In this document: positions 5,392 to 6,188 of the stretch, one piece after another
How positions within the stretch are numbered: position 1 is the first letter of the stretch
Layout of the letters: the number at the start of each line of letters is the position of its first letter
Origin: an uncultured Methylococcaceae bacterium
GTDB lineage: Bacteria; Pseudomonadota; Gammaproteobacteria; Methylococcales; Methylomonadaceae
Reading direction: 5' to 3'
Assembly (NCBI GenBank): GCA_913009515.1
Contig: CAJVYO010000108.1
Location: 1-6,188 of the forward strand
DNA: 6,188 nucleotides
The notes under the pieces: generated by a model
The model's input: only the letters and a program-made list of their open reading frames with translations
Databases searched by the model: none
What the model was told of the DNA's origin: nothing
Translations under genes and position numbers: made by a program

Positions 5392-6117
5392 ATGCCTATT
5401 GATATTTTAGTCTGTTTATTGATTACTACGGTGATTCAATCTTTATTTGGTGTAGGGATACTTTTATTTGGTACGCCGTTGTTATTGCTGTTAGGTTATG
5501 ATTTCAGTTATAGCTTATCAGTATTGTTGCCTATTTCTATTGCCATTAACCTGCTACAAGTGGTTAAGCATTATCAATATATTGACTATACACTCTATAA
5601 AAAGGTACTACTTTATAGCATTCCCTTTGTTATCTTATTTTTATTTATTATTACCAATATTCAATTAAATATTGGTTTAATTGTGGGACTATTTTTATTA
5701 TTGGTGGCTCTAAAAAATATATTACCGCGTATTGATGGCTTGCTCAGTAAAATTATGCGATACCAAAAAGTATATCTTGTCTCAATGGGAATCGTACATG
5801 GCGTGAGTAATTTAGGCGGTTCTTTATTGACGGCGTTAGTCCATGAGAAAAAATTAGATAAAAATCATACCCGTGCTACGGTTGCTATCTGTTATGCCAG
5901 CTTTGCTGTTTTTCAATTAGTCACATTATTCTTGACAGGCTATGATAGTGACATCGCTTATACGGATATGATGTTTTTACTCCAATGTTCTGTGGTTCTT
6001 TTTCTAATCACGGAAGAGCTGCTGTATAAAAACATTGATAAGCAAAAATATACCCGCCTATTTACATTATTTCTCGCTATGTCAGGCGTATCACTTATTT
6101 TCAAGTCATTGATTTAG
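5392..6117 (+). CDS. TauE/SafE-family membrane transporter
   Basis: This is a 241-residue polytopic inner-membrane protein of the sulfite exporter TauE/SafE (TSUP, formerly DUF81) family. Members move sulfite, sulfoacetate or related anions, often outward, but most substrates are unknown. About eight hydrophobic segments are visible: near residues 3-22, 23-36, 40-58, 72-90, 94-111, 127-149, 162-182 and 192-212, with a last one at about 222-240. That number is approximate because the first two may form a re-entrant unit. The first half contains QSLFGVGILLFGTPLLLLLG and the second half contains HGVSNLGGSLLTAL, the paired Gly-rich repeats typical of the family. ATG 5392 is preferred; the frame extends to a TTG at 5374 inside the 28-aa gene, but that start would be weak. 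Only GGA at 5383-5385 acts as a Shine-Dalgarno, consistent with coupling to the upstream peptide. The nearby genes give no substrate clue. Confidence 0.9.
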   Translation: MPIDILVCLLITTVIQSLFGVGILLFGTPLLLLLGYDFSYSLSVLLPISIAINLLQVVKHYQYIDYTLYKKVLLYSIPFVILFLFIITNIQLNIGLIVGLFLLLVALKNILPRIDGLLSKIMRYQKVYLVSMGIVHGVSNLGGSLLTALVHEKKLDKNHTRATVAICYASFAVFQLVTLFLTGYDSDIAYTDMMFLLQCSVVLFLITEELLYKNIDKQKYTRLFTLFLAMSGVSLIFKSLI

Positions 6118-6123
6118 CTACGA

Positions 6124-6188
6124 CCCAAAGAAAAATACGACTTTCAATATAAACCCCGTCCATATTGAAAATCATATTTTTGTATGGG
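6124..6188. terminator. Long inverted repeat after the permease gene, probable bidirectional terminator
   Basis: The arm at 6131-6150 (AAAAATACGACTTTCAATAT) is matched by an inverted copy at 6162-6181 around the 11-base loop 6151-6161. There are two mismatches on the plus strand (C opposite A). On the minus strand both become G-U wobbles, so all 20 positions pair. CCCA at 6124-6127 and TGGG at 6185-6188 extend the symmetry past a short interruption up to the window edge. The arms end in A5 and T5, so either strand gives a stem ending in a U-run. It lies 6 bases after the permease stop. It probably ends that gene and perhaps a convergent gene outside the window; a palindromic repeat element is the alternative. 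Confidence 0.6.

Noticed and set aside
2232..6160. AACCCCGTC occurs both in the fumC-end hairpin (2232-2240) and in the loop of the terminal inverted repeat (6152-6160)
   Set aside because: A 9-base match is expected many times by chance in a window this size, and the surrounding sequences do not match.

Overview
The window is an A+T-rich stretch of a bacterial chromosome. It most likely comes from a gammaproteobacterium: the PBP1A C-terminus, the biosynthetic threonine deaminase with two ACT-like domains and the class II fumarase all resemble gammaproteobacterial proteins. The sequence alone does not fix the genus. No phage, transposase, CRISPR array, tRNA or rRNA is visible.

Left part (1-2254, + strand): the 3' end of the gene for penicillin-binding protein 1A. 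It is followed by a 40-residue single-pass membrane protein gene with its own candidate promoter. Next come two hairpins, the second a long stem with a T-tract that looks like a rho-independent terminator. A complete class II fumarase gene (fumC) follows and ends at a GC-rich hairpin. That hairpin is shared with a convergent gene.

Middle (2255-4393): a small unknown inner-membrane protein gene on the minus strand lies divergent from ilvA, the first enzyme of isoleucine biosynthesis. The 173-bp gap between the two starts holds an extended -10 promoter candidate for ilvA and an A+T-rich inverted repeat.

Right part (4394-6188, + strand): four small or accessory genes. They are a 74-residue basic, cysteine-containing orphan behind a perfect extended -10 box; a 120-residue SpoIIAA-like (STAS-related) protein; a 28-residue hydrophobic peptide; and a TauE/SafE-family permease whose start lies one base after the peptide's stop. 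The window closes in a long inverted repeat that is probably a terminator.

The core genes (cell wall synthesis, TCA cycle, isoleucine synthesis) are not functionally linked and look like ordinary neighbours. I see no clear new multi-gene system. The points most worth a second look are the altered B-site residues of the fumarase, the 28-residue peptide coupled to the permease, the basic Cys-rich orphan, and the terminal inverted repeat, which pairs better as minus-strand RNA.
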